Shown: positions 24,779 to 32,400, numbered from the stretch's first letter. The stretch is DNA of 32,675 nt from Lachnoclostridium sp. (GCA_023667185.1 JAMPAP010000001.1:57276-89950); one strand, 5' to 3'. The notes: generated by a model from the letters alone, not told the origin. Translations and numbers: made by a program.

Positions 24779-24997
24779 ATGGCGACAAAAACAGAACGGC
24801 TAAAACTAAATAGAATAAAAGCAGTCTTAGCAGAGACAGGCCACACAGGCAAATGGCTTGCAGAGCAATTAGGCAAAGACCCAGTCACTGTTTCCAAATG
24901 GTGTACCAATACTTCTCAGCCTGATTTAGTTACACTGGCCGAAGTCTCAAATGTCCTCGATGTAAATGTAAGAGAATTGATTATATCCAATAAATAA
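24779..24997 (+). CDS. XRE-family regulator, likely R-M controller protein
   Basis: This is a 72-aa DNA-binding protein made almost entirely of one helix-turn-helix domain. The segment KWLAEQLGKDPVTVSKWCTNT (given in parts: KWLAEQLGKD, VTVSKWCT) is the helix-turn-helix, followed by QPDLVTLAEVSNVLDVNVRELI, typical of Cro/C1 proteins. ATG 24779 was chosen because an upstream in-frame extension would start before the promoter. It lies 26 nt upstream of the nuclease gene and is the first gene of the island. Size and place match C proteins, which delay nuclease expression until the DNA is methylated; a target inside the island is inferred. Confidence 0.85.
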   Translation: MATKTERLKLNRIKAVLAETGHTGKWLAEQLGKDPVTVSKWCTNTSQPDLVTLAEVSNVLDVNVRELIISNK

Positions 24998-25023
24998 ATT
25001 TCTACAGATTAATAGCTCTAAAT

Positions 25024-25821
25024 ATGGACTCAAATACATTTAACGATCTCCTTTATAAAGAAATCTTATCATACAAAAGCTTTCTTGAAACCGCTGACAA
25101 TGACTGGATAGTCAAGGGGTTCATTGATGTAAATAAAAATATTTACACAATCACCAACGATACCAAGGTGGTATCGAAAATAATTGAGATACTTCTAATC
25201 CCGAAATTAGAGAATTTTGCAAAAAGAAATAATCTTATCTTGGAATTGCCATCCAAGCAAAATTACTATCCTGATTTGACTTTTAAAGATAATGAGGGAA
25301 GTCTCTTCGCTGTGGATTTCAAGTCAAGTTATTACGATGGAGCGAAAGCTAATGGATTGACACTTGGCTCATATTGGGGATATTTCAGAAATCGCACTGA
25401 AAAAATGAGCATGGACTATCCCTATAGTGCATATAAATGCCATATCGTCGTTGGCATTCTATATCAACAGGCAAAAGGTCTTGAAAACGAGAAGACTGTA
25501 TATTCCATAAATCAATTAGAAGCAATCAAGTCGGTAATTGACAATTTTATATTCTTTGTGCAACCCAAATGGAAAATCGCTCTTGATCGTCCAGGGAGCG
25601 GTAATACCAGAAACATTGGTGGCACTGATGACATAACTAAACTAATAAACGGAACTGGGCCATTTGCCGAACTGGGAGAGGACGTTTTTGACGATTATTG
25701 GATGAATTACTACAATAAAGCAGACGCCAAGCTGTATGGTCCGGGAACACCCAACTACTACAACCTTGAGTCGTATAAAGCTTACAAGACAAATCAAACG
25801 CTTCTTGACAAACTTAAGTAA
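25024..25821 (+). CDS. EcoRV-family type II restriction endonuclease
   Basis: This 265-aa nuclease is predicted to cut at or near GATATC. The EcoRV catalytic layout is intact: P83-D84 in QNYYPDLTF, then D98-x-K100 in AVDFKSSYY, with E55 in the preceding helix. The EcoRV recognition loop GSGNT is conserved at 191-195 (GSGNTRNIGG; EcoRV has GSGNTTNIG from memory). DTKVVSKI and WKIALDRPGSG also align with EcoRV. It is about 20 residues longer than EcoRV, mainly in loops. The gene ends 3 nt before its methylase. Codons are AT-rich, unlike the flanking genes. Cleavage specificity rests on the conserved loop and is not proven. Confidence 0.92.
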   Translation: MDSNTFNDLLYKEILSYKSFLETADNDWIVKGFIDVNKNIYTITNDTKVVSKIIEILLIPKLENFAKRNNLILELPSKQNYYPDLTFKDNEGSLFAVDFKSSYYDGAKANGLTLGSYWGYFRNRTEKMSMDYPYSAYKCHIVVGILYQQAKGLENEKTVYSINQLEAIKSVIDNFIFFVQPKWKIALDRPGSGNTRNIGGTDDITKLINGTGPFAELGEDVFDDYWMNYYNKADAKLYGPGTPNYYNLESYKAYKTNQTLLDKLK

Positions 25822-25824
25822 ACC

Positions 25825-26751
25825 ATGTCTATACAAATACCTCCTATAAAATCCCAAGGCATTAAAACAAAGTTAGTTCCTTGGATTAATGATGTCGTGA
25901 TACGAGCAGGATTAGACCTCAAAAACGCAAAATGGATAGAACCATTTTTCGGTACTGGTGTTGTAGGGTTTAATTCTGTTGTTTCTGGTCGTCATATAGT
26001 TGGCGATACAAATCCCCATATAATCAACTTTTACAAATGTTTACAAACAGGGGATGTGAACGAGGTAAATATGCGCGCATATTTGGAGAAAGAGGGAAAA
26101 ATGCTTTCAACAGCAGATGAGGATGGATATTCCCATTACAGACTCATTCGAGATAGATTCAATCGAGATGGCAGTCCTTTTGATTTTATTTTTCTTTCAC
26201 GCGCAGGATTTAATGGAATGATGCGTTTTAACAGAAAAGGGGAATGGAACATTCCTTTCTGTAAAAAGCCAGAGCGTTTTGCACAAGCTTATATTACAAA
26301 GATATGCAATCAGATTGCAGGAGTACGTCAAATCATTTCATCGGGTGAATGGAGCTTTCATAATGTTTCTTTCATAGAGACAATCGAACAAGCTTCTGCT
26401 GATGATATAATCTACTGTGACCCACCATACTATGGAAGATACGTTGACTATTACAATGGATGGACTGAAGATGACGAGTTAAACCTCTTTAACCTACTAA
26501 AAAATACACCTGCCAAATTTATACTATCTACTTGGCATCATAATGATTTCCGTGAAAATGAAATGATGAGTCGTTTATGGAATGAATTTAACGTATGCAC
26601 TAAAGACCATTTTTATCATAGTGGGGCAAATTTGGAGAACAGACATAGTATTGTAGAAGCTCTTGTTTTCAATTTTGAACTTGGAGAACCCGCTGAGATT
26701 GATGAGAGTAAGACTAGAGAAGAACCGTCACTATTTGATTTAGTCTCTTAA
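25825..26751 (+). CDS. M.EcoRV-like N6-adenine DNA methyltransferase (Dam family)
   Basis: This 308-aa alpha-class methylase uses S-adenosylmethionine to methylate adenine, presumably in GATATC, protecting DNA from the nuclease upstream. The SAM motif FFGTG is at 41-45 and the catalytic motif DPPY at 199-202, in the order of the Dam family. The N-terminus PPIKSQGIKTKLVP, the middle RFNRKGEWNIPFCKKP and the late STWHHNDFREN agree closely with M.EcoRV as I remember it. It starts 3 nt after the nuclease stop and ends 11 nt before a second methylase, so all are in one transcript. Confidence 0.93.
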   Translation: MSIQIPPIKSQGIKTKLVPWINDVVIRAGLDLKNAKWIEPFFGTGVVGFNSVVSGRHIVGDTNPHIINFYKCLQTGDVNEVNMRAYLEKEGKMLSTADEDGYSHYRLIRDRFNRDGSPFDFIFLSRAGFNGMMRFNRKGEWNIPFCKKPERFAQAYITKICNQIAGVRQIISSGEWSFHNVSFIETIEQASADDIIYCDPPYYGRYVDYYNGWTEDDELNLFNLLKNTPAKFILSTWHHNDFRENEMMSRLWNEFNVCTKDHFYHSGANLENRHSIVEALVFNFELGEPAEIDESKTREEPSLFDLVS

Positions 26752-26762
26752 ATTCAATATAT

Positions 26763-27941
26763 ATGATAGCCATTTCTCAATTTTATAATTTTACCACATA
26801 CTGTGGTGATTCGTGTGAACTAACACGAGTTGTCAAGGGAAAGGTGGATATGATTTTTGCGGATCCTCCTTATTTCCTATCTAAAGGTAGTACAATTTGT
26901 ATCAATGGGAAATATAAAAAATTTGAGAAAGGCGAATGGGATCATGAACGTTCATTGGATGAAATCAATGATTTTAATATGAAATGGCTTAAGGAAAGTA
27001 GAGAAGTTCTAAAGCCAGATGGAACTATTTGGGTTAGCGGTACCTACCATAATATTTTTAGCGTTGCAATATGTCTACAGCGTCTTGGATTTAAAATATT
27101 GAATATTATAGTTTGGCAGAAGTCTGACCCAAGGCCGACATTGTCTACTCAATATTTCAGTTTTACAGCAGAATACTTAGTCTGGGCAAGAAAAAGTGAT
27201 AGGCAGCCACACTATTTCGATTGTAATAAAATGGAGGAGTTAAACGATGGCAAGCGTATGCCTGATGTTTGGCAAATTCCGATTGTTCGTCCCTGGGAAA
27301 TGCGATGCGGTCAACATCCTACTCAAAAACCCTTAAAGTTACTTCATCGAATCATATTATCTTCCACAAGAATTGGAGAAACAGTTTTAGATCCCTTCGC
27401 CGGGAGCTGTACAACTGGAATTGCTGCAAATTTACTCGGAAGAAATTTTATCGGGGTTGACCAAGAGATAGACTATTTAAAAATAGGTAATAAAAGACGT
27501 CTGGAATTAGAGTCAAAAGAAACCTGCAATCGTATTTTCAAAATGCTTAATGCCAACCCTACAGAACCTATGGTAATGATTAATCATGCTCGAAAATTAA
27601 CAAAGGCTCTCATGATAGAAAAAGGTATTTGTTATTTGAGGGCAGGTGATTCCAAAGGATCTTTGTTGGTAAAACCTGGTTTTGAGAGATTACAATATGT
27701 TTTAATCCATACGAATGGAGAAGACGCGCATATGTATAGACTCAAAAACAAGGGAACCTTTCAGATATGGACAAAAGAAACGTTGGAAGAATATGGATTT
27801 ACACCATCGAATGCACCTTATTATATAGTTCTTCATTTCAATCCAGACAAAGAAATACCTATTCAAAAAGAAATTAATCTGAAAGCCAAGAGATATTCTT
27901 TCATGTCTAAAATCATGCCTTTGAGTGAATTAATTTATTGA
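26763..27941 (+). CDS. DpnA/HinfI-type N6-adenine DNA methyltransferase
   Basis: This is a 392-aa beta-class methylase: DPPY (34-37, MIFADPPYFLS) comes before the SAM motif DPFAGSCTTG (210-219). DMIFADPPYFLS, KGEWD, EVLKPDGTIWVSGTYHNI and ELNDGKRMPDVW are close to M.DpnIIB (DpnA). The C-terminal extension (about 250-392, with KALMIEKGICYLRAGD) resembles the tail of M.HinfI and CcrM, which DpnA lacks. The target is uncertain: GATC or GANTC by family, or GATATC by association. It has no nuclease of its own and sits in the same transcript as the EcoRV-like pair. The fusion-like build and second-methylase role are the odd points. Confidence 0.88.
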   Translation: MIAISQFYNFTTYCGDSCELTRVVKGKVDMIFADPPYFLSKGSTICINGKYKKFEKGEWDHERSLDEINDFNMKWLKESREVLKPDGTIWVSGTYHNIFSVAICLQRLGFKILNIIVWQKSDPRPTLSTQYFSFTAEYLVWARKSDRQPHYFDCNKMEELNDGKRMPDVWQIPIVRPWEMRCGQHPTQKPLKLLHRIILSSTRIGETVLDPFAGSCTTGIAANLLGRNFIGVDQEIDYLKIGNKRRLELESKETCNRIFKMLNANPTEPMVMINHARKLTKALMIEKGICYLRAGDSKGSLLVKPGFERLQYVLIHTNGEDAHMYRLKNKGTFQIWTKETLEEYGFTPSNAPYYIVLHFNPDKEIPIQKEINLKAKRYSFMSKIMPLSELIY

Positions 27942-27955
27942 ATATCGACACCGTT

Positions 27956-28123
27956 ATGGCAAAACCAATAAGAAATACGCCAATATTGAGTGGTCGAGAT
28001 GCAGAGATTTTTAATGCTGAGATTTCTCAACTACCTTCGGCTGCCGAAAGGAAGTCGGAGAGAGCGCGTATTGCCAAAAGTGTTGAGAAACTACGCGCTA
28101 TGATTGCTGCATTGCCAAGATAA
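27956..28123 (+). CDS. Small antitoxin-like protein, partner missing
   Basis: This is a 55-aa charged protein with N-terminus MAKPIRNTPILSGRDAEIF and a helical C-terminal part rich in arginine and lysine (RKSERARIAKSVEKLRAM). The KPIRxTPxLxGxDA pattern recalls small proteins encoded next to toxin genes in many bacteria, but no toxin-like gene is adjacent, so this is tentative. ATG 27956 is preferred to the TTG at 27938, which overlaps the methylase stop. Base composition is closer to the chromosome than to the methylase genes, so it may be a native gene cut off by insertion of the island. Confidence 0.55.
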   Translation: MAKPIRNTPILSGRDAEIFNAEISQLPSAAERKSERARIAKSVEKLRAMIAALPR

Positions 28124-28147
28124 ATCAACCTGTCCCACGTTATTTTG

Positions 28148-29512
28148 TTAGCCGAAAATTTTGAGCATCCATGACGACATACCCACATAGATGAGGAGGC
28201 CTACGACGTCGTTTGTAATCTGAATAAAGGGACCGGTGGCAAGAGCCGGGTTGATCTTAAGCCGCTCAAGGGTCAGCGGCACGAGCGTACCGAAGACTGT
28301 AGCAAATATCACCACGGCAAAAAGTGAAGCCGCAACTGCCAGAGAGACAGTGTATTTGACCCCGGCAGGCTGCGTCAGGAATATATACAGGAATACTACC
28401 GCGGAAATAATCACCGCGTTCATCATCGCCACCAGACACTCGCGTCCTATCTGCGAAACAGAGTTTTTGAGGTCAAGACTACCGTTAGCCAGACCCTGAA
28501 CCACGATTGCTGACGCCTGCACACCTACGTTACCCCCCGTACCTCCGATCAGAGGGATAAAGATGGCAAGAGCGGTTACAGCAGCGATTTGCGCTTCAAA
28601 TCCGCCGAGGATCAGCGAGTTGACAATACCGCCTACGATTCCGATGAGCAGCCAGGGGATACGCGCCTTGGTCTGGGCAAATACCGAGTCAGAAGCATCT
28701 ACGTCAGAGGAGATACCTGATGCGAGCTGATAGTCACGCTCGCTCTGCTCACGTACCTGATCCATCACATCGTCGACCGTGATACGCCCTACCAGACGCC
28801 CTATCGAGTCAACCACCGGCATGGCCACAAGGTCATATTTCTCGAAGTCAAGCGCCACCTCATCGATAGGCGTGTCAGCCTTCACCGAGGGGAAATCCTG
28901 CTCCATCACATGCTTGATTTTCGACACCGAGGGATGGGTAATCAATGTCTTCAGCGGAAGGATGCCGCGCAGGCGCTCATCGTTATCCACCACATACACC
29001 TGATACACCTCGTCGAGATCCTCGGCCTGAAGACGCATCTGGCGAATACATTCGGGCATCGACCAGTTCTCGTTGACCACGATCATCTCCGTACCCATCA
29101 GACCGCCGGCCGTGTCCTCGTCATATTTCAGAAGGTCAATGATGTCGCCGGCCTGCTCCACGTCGTCGATATGCGAGAGAATCTTCTCGCGATCCTCCTC
29201 GTCGAGCTCCTGGATGATATCTACAGCGTCGTCAGTGTCAAGGTGGTCTATCTGTTTGGCTATATCCTCGGCATCCATCTTCGAGAGGAGCTTGCGGCGG
29301 TCATCCTCGTCAAGCTCCATGAGCACATCAGCCTGAGTCTCCTCGTCGAGTAACTTGTAAAGATACTCGGCCTCATCGAGGTCAAGCTCCTGATACAGCT
29401 CGGCAATATCGGCCGGATGCAGGTCATCGAGCTCCTCGCGGGCCGCGCTGTCAGCGTGATCCTCGATAATCTTACGCAGATGCTCTATATATTTGGGCGA
29501 AAATTCTTTCAT
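28148..29512 (-). CDS. mgtE: Magnesium transporter MgtE
   Basis: This is a 454-aa inner-membrane Mg2+ channel. The N domain (1 to about 130) is an acidic superhelix of repeats such as DEDDRRKLLSKMDAEDIA and LDEEDREKILSHI. Two CBS domains follow (about 135-265; MGTEMIVV, GRLVGRITVDDVMD). Five membrane helices make up the rest (about 285-454), with the pore segment GGTGGNVGVQASA. The acidic N and CBS domains sense cytoplasmic Mg2+ and close the pore when it is high. It is downstream of ksgA on the same strand, and a long palindrome lies directly before its ATG. Confidence 0.95.
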   Translation of the reverse strand: MKEFSPKYIEHLRKIIEDHADSAAREELDDLHPADIAELYQELDLDEAEYLYKLLDEETQADVLMELDEDDRRKLLSKMDAEDIAKQIDHLDTDDAVDIIQELDEEDREKILSHIDDVEQAGDIIDLLKYDEDTAGGLMGTEMIVVNENWSMPECIRQMRLQAEDLDEVYQVYVVDNDERLRGILPLKTLITHPSVSKIKHVMEQDFPSVKADTPIDEVALDFEKYDLVAMPVVDSIGRLVGRITVDDVMDQVREQSERDYQLASGISSDVDASDSVFAQTKARIPWLLIGIVGGIVNSLILGGFEAQIAAVTALAIFIPLIGGTGGNVGVQASAIVVQGLANGSLDLKNSVSQIGRECLVAMMNAVIISAVVFLYIFLTQPAGVKYTVSLAVAASLFAVVIFATVFGTLVPLTLERLKINPALATGPFIQITNDVVGLLIYVGMSSWMLKIFG

Positions 29513-29520
29513 TTCACTAA

Positions 29521-29681
29521 GTGACGATTAAAAAAATAACTTGGTAAAATTTTCGTGTATGTTATTTTTGAAGATTTGCTTTTGAACAAGCATGAGTTTA
29601 GCGAGCTAAATGATTGTTTGGAAAAAGTGAAGATTCATAAATAACATAGAAAAGTTTACCAAGTTATTTTTTTATCGTCAC
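29521..29681. repeat. Long near-perfect palindrome between ksgA and mgtE
   Basis: The outer arms GTGACGATTAAAAAAATAAC... (29521-29548) and its inverse (29655-29681) match over 27 bp with one extra T. The match goes on inward: TTTTC, TATGTTATTT and TGAA on the left mirror the right. The centre is TTTAGC-GA-GCTAAA (29597-29610). Nearly all of the roughly 160 bp is one imperfect palindrome. TAA flanks both ends (29518-29520 and 29682-29684), inside a longer CACTAAG direct repeat, compatible with a 3-bp target duplication. The right arm supplies the last six codons of ksgA, including its stop. Confidence 0.85.
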
Positions 29682-30473
29682 TAAGTTGGTCAATCTTACG
29701 AAGTCACTCACGGTAAGCTGCTCGGGTCGCTTCGACATCAGTTCATCTTCAGTAGCTGGAACACCGTCCGGGAAAAGTCCACGCAAGGAGTTGCGCAGCG
29801 TTTTGCGTCGCTGACCGAAGGCGGTCTTGACCACCGTCTTGAACTTTGCCTCATCACATCCGAGATCCGTAACACCATTACGCACGAGCCTTATCACCCC
29901 GCTTTTTACTTTTGGCGGCGGGCAGAACACCTCCGGGCCTACGGTAAAGAGATACTCCACATCATACCACGCCTGAAGCAACACGCTCAGGATGCCGCGC
30001 TCACGTCCTCCGGCGGGGGCGGCAATACGCTCAGCCACCTCCTTTTGGAGCATTCCGGAGCACACGTCCACCTGATCCTTGTAATCAAGCACCTTGAAGA
30101 ATATCTGCGATGAAATGTTGTAAGGATAGTTACCTATCACATTGAATTTCATCCCGTCAGGATAAAACTGCGCGAGGTCAAGCTTGAGGAAATCGTCATC
30201 GATGATGCGTCCCTGGAGAGCAGGATAGTTGCGCCGCAGATACTCCACGCTCTCGGTATCTATCTCGGCCACTTTAAGGTCATTGCCATCCTCAAGAAGA
30301 TACTTGGTCAACACTCCCATGCCGGGACCGATCTCAAGCACCGGGACATCAGGCCACGGCTCAAGGGTCGATGCAATACGGCGCGCCACTGACTCATCGG
30401 TCAGGAAATGCTGGCCGAGAGCCTTCTTGGGCTTTACTTCGGGGCGTGACTGTCGGGTTGGATACTTGCTCAT
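29664..30473 (-). CDS. rsmA: 16S rRNA dimethyladenosine transferase KsgA/RsmA
   Basis: This 269-aa enzyme dimethylates the two adjacent adenines in the 3'-end hairpin of 16S rRNA during small-subunit assembly. KKALGQHFLTD near residue 15 and the SAM motif LEIGPGMGVLT are typical. The catalytic motif IV is NYPYNIS in IGNYPYNISSQIF. A longer reading frame starts at 30593, but the promoter -7 box lies at 30483-30490 inside it; ATG 30473 gives the normal N-terminus and a nearly leaderless transcript. The final residues VTIKK are encoded by the arm of the palindrome, so the native C-terminus may have been replaced. Confidence 0.93.
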   Translation of the reverse strand: MSKYPTRQSRPEVKPKKALGQHFLTDESVARRIASTLEPWPDVPVLEIGPGMGVLTKYLLEDGNDLKVAEIDTESVEYLRRNYPALQGRIIDDDFLKLDLAQFYPDGMKFNVIGNYPYNISSQIFFKVLDYKDQVDVCSGMLQKEVAERIAAPAGGRERGILSVLLQAWYDVEYLFTVGPEVFCPPPKVKSGVIRLVRNGVTDLGCDEAKFKTVVKTAFGQRRKTLRNSLRGLFPDGVPATEDELMSKRPEQLTVSDFVRLTNLVTIKK

Positions 30474-30482
30474 ACTGAAGTG

Positions 30483-30490
30483 CAAAGTTA
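30483..30490 (-). promoter_or_regulatory. -7 box of the ksgA promoter
   Basis: TAACTTTG on the minus strand matches the consensus exactly. No clear -33 TTTG was found at the usual distance. Expected transcription start is only a few bases before ATG 30473. It is divergent from the rubrerythrin promoter about 60 bp away. Confidence 0.55.
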
Positions 30491-30547
30491 GGCATATTTT
30501 TTGAAAATTCCGTCCTATGACCTCTATTAAAAATTTGTGCAAATTTT

Positions 30548-30579
30548 TTTTGAAAGTTGGCAGATTAGGGATAACTTTG
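30548..30579 (+). promoter_or_regulatory. Promoter of the rubrerythrin gene
   Basis: TTTTG (30548-30552), a 19-nt spacer and TAACTTTG (30572-30579) give a full match to the Bacteroidetes promoter. Transcription would start about 35 nt before ATG 30621, which rules out the longer reading frame beginning at 30537. Confidence 0.75.
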
Positions 30580-30620
30580 CATACCAAAATCAATCATCGA
30601 AACTAATTATCCTTAAAATT

Positions 30621-31178
30621 ATGAAGAAAAAATTTCTTTGCACCAAGTGTGGTTACATCCACGAAGGTGACGAAGCACCTGAAAAGTGCCCCGTATGTGG
30701 CGCAGGTCGCAGTGCATTTGAAGAAATCACCGGTAATACTGAAGATGCCCTCCAGTTTGTCACCGAGCATATTATCGGCGTAGCTAAGGACACTGACGAA
30801 GAGATGCTTAACGATCTCCGCGCTCACTTCAACGGCGAATGTTCTGAAGTAGGTCAATACCTTGCCATGTCACGCCAGGCTGACCGCGAAGGCTACCCCG
30901 AAATCGCCGAAGCCTTCAAGCGCTACGCTCTCGAAGAAGCCGAGCACGCTGCCAAGTTTGCCGAGCTCCTTGGCGAACACGTATGGTCTACCAAAGAAAA
31001 CCTTGAGAAACGTATGGCTGCCGAAGCCGGTGCCAACGCTGACAAGATGCGCATCGCCAAACGCGCCAAAGAGCTCAACCTCGACGCCATCCACGACACC
31101 GTACACGAAATGGCCAAAGATGAAGCTCGCCACGGCCAGGGCTTCCAGGGTCTCTACAACCGTTACTTCAAGAAGTAA
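30621..31178 (+). CDS. Reverse rubrerythrin (peroxide-reducing diiron protein)
   Basis: This 185-aa cytoplasmic protein reduces hydrogen peroxide in anaerobes. The rubredoxin-like iron site comes first (C7, C10, C23, C26: [11 protein letters not shown] and EKCPVCG), then the ferritin-like diiron domain (about 50-185) with EEAEH and DEARH metal-binding motifs. This order is the reverse of classical rubrerythrin. The start at ATG 30621 follows directly from the promoter position. The gene stands alone and ends at a strong terminator. Use in oxygen defence of an anaerobic gut bacterium fits the family. Confidence 0.93.
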   Translation: MKKKFLCTKCGYIHEGDEAPEKCPVCGAGRSAFEEITGNTEDALQFVTEHIIGVAKDTDEEMLNDLRAHFNGECSEVGQYLAMSRQADREGYPEIAEAFKRYALEEAEHAAKFAELLGEHVWSTKENLEKRMAAEAGANADKMRIAKRAKELNLDAIHDTVHEMAKDEARHGQGFQGLYNRYFKK

Positions 31179-31205
31179 TCCATCCCCCTTACTTTACCAC
31201 ACAGC

Positions 31206-31247
31206 ATCGGCCTGCATTCCCGTCAAAGAGTGCAGGCCGATTGTTTA
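31206..31247. terminator. Terminator between rubrerythrin and SemiSWEET genes
   Basis: ATCGGCCTGCA (31206-31216) and TGCAGGCCGAT (31231-31241) form a perfect 11-bp stem followed by TGTTTATT. It ends the rubrerythrin transcript and abuts the stop codon of the convergent SemiSWEET gene at 31248. Confidence 0.82.
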
Positions 31248-31523
31248 TTATTTCTTCTTCAAGCGATCGTTATGAACCTTGATACAGAACACTATCACGC
31301 TGGAGATTGTCGTGATCATATTGGTGATAATCAGAGGCCAGTTATTGATCATAAAGCCCTGAATCACAAAGAAGATTGAGCCGAAGCCAAGGAGCAGGAA
31401 GGTAGGCATGGCTATACCGTCAGTATCGCGTGTGCGTATAGTATATATAGCCTGCGGGAGATATCCGCAAACCATACAGATTGCTGCCGCATATCCTACG
31501 ATGTTTACTACGAGTGGTGACAT
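31248..31523 (-). CDS. SemiSWEET-type sugar transporter
   Basis: This is a 91-aa inner-membrane protein with three transmembrane helices (about 6-24, 37-58 and 63-83), one half of a SWEET transporter; it must dimerise to form a pore. The PQ-loop motif GYLPQAIYTIRTRDTDG starts near residue 20, and the conserved asparagine in the third helix (LIITNMI) is present. Family members move sugars along their gradient. It lies 49 nt downstream of the nitroreductase gene on the same strand and may be co-transcribed; the AT-rich spacer holds no consensus promoter. Confidence 0.88.
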   Translation of the reverse strand: MSPLVVNIVGYAAAICMVCGYLPQAIYTIRTRDTDGIAMPTFLLLGFGSIFFVIQGFMINNWPLIITNMITTISSVIVFCIKVHNDRLKKK

Positions 31524-31572
31524 AATATGTTTTATGAGGTATTGATGATATAATTATAACGATAAAATTATG

Positions 31573-32346
31573 TTAAATGTTCGCATAACTCATGAGATAA
31601 ATCATCCCATCGGCTGCCGGTGGAGGCGTTCCCTCAGTATAAAAACGCCCTTCACGGCCCAGGTGTTTTTCCGTAAGATGAAAATGGCATAGTCCTATAC
31701 CGCAATCTATCAGCGCATAGCGACTCTTGGGCAGATAGTAGAAATGCACTCTGTCGCCATCGACGAGCGCCCGCCACGGCTGTGAGTTGGTCGATGACGG
31801 CGCAAGTCGCATCATCTCAAGCGACCGGCCGAACCGGCCGCTTGCTTCAGCCGGAGTGTTAAAATCGCCGTTGAAAAATATAGTGCCAAACGGCTTACGA
31901 TTCTTGCTGCCCATAACCAGGCGCATCATCCGCTCCCGAAAAGCCATATCATCAGCCACTCCCACCGGACTGACAACCTTCAGATCGTCCATTCCTCCAA
32001 AGTCGCTGCGCTTAAACGTACCCGCTATCCAACACGTACCGAGCCCCATTTGCCATGCCTTCAGCACGATGGTCTCAAAAGCGTAACCGGCCGAAAGAGC
32101 TGACCGTTCATCATCGCCGAAGCCTACAAGAAAGAAGTCAACGGCGCCGCGTATCACTCCGTATGTGCCGGGGCGGAAACCGTCGCGCAAGTCAAACCGC
32201 CGCAGCTGAATATCCACCTGCGCGCCAAACGGCGACTCTGCCTCCTCAGCGGCCTGCTGAAGCTCACGCCAAGAATCCCTGTCGAGCGGACGGCCATCAA
32301 AAGTCCTCACTGACCGTCGCTCCCTCATTGCCTCTATAATATCCAT
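31573..32346 (-). CDS. Nitroreductase-family protein (two-lobed type)
   Basis: This is a 257-aa flavin-binding protein. MRERRSVRTFDGRPLD at the N-terminus is the phosphate/FMN-binding start of nitroreductases. LKAWQMGLGTCWIAGTFKRS and, later, MRLAPSSTNSQPWRAL show the second lobe. The fold is the internally duplicated single-chain form, covered by a 'putative TM nitroreductase' family. The substrate is unknown; FMN-dependent NAD(P)H oxidation is the family activity. ATG 32346 was chosen over an in-frame ATG at 32415, which would put a stable hairpin into the coding region. A 15-bp motif shared with the mgtE upstream region sits 8 nt before the ATG. Confidence 0.85.
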   Translation of the reverse strand: MDIIEAMRERRSVRTFDGRPLDRDSWRELQQAAEEAESPFGAQVDIQLRRFDLRDGFRPGTYGVIRGAVDFFLVGFGDDERSALSAGYAFETIVLKAWQMGLGTCWIAGTFKRSDFGGMDDLKVVSPVGVADDMAFRERMMRLVMGSKNRKPFGTIFFNGDFNTPAEASGRFGRSLEMMRLAPSSTNSQPWRALVDGDRVHFYYLPKSRYALIDCGIGLCHFHLTEKHLGREGRFYTEGTPPPAADGMIYLMSYANI

Positions 32347-32400
32347 AATCACAACTAAGTGACGATTACGTCGACATAGACGATAGTTCTCTACAACATC

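Noticed and set aside
29521-29681. Mg2+-sensing (M-box) riboswitch before mgtE
   Set aside because: The region is one long palindrome without the multi-helix junction of an M-box, and one arm is coding sequence of ksgA.
30474-30593. 40-residue N-terminal extension of KsgA
   Set aside because: The promoter -7 box at 30483-30490 is inside it, and the extension has no similarity to KsgA N-termini.
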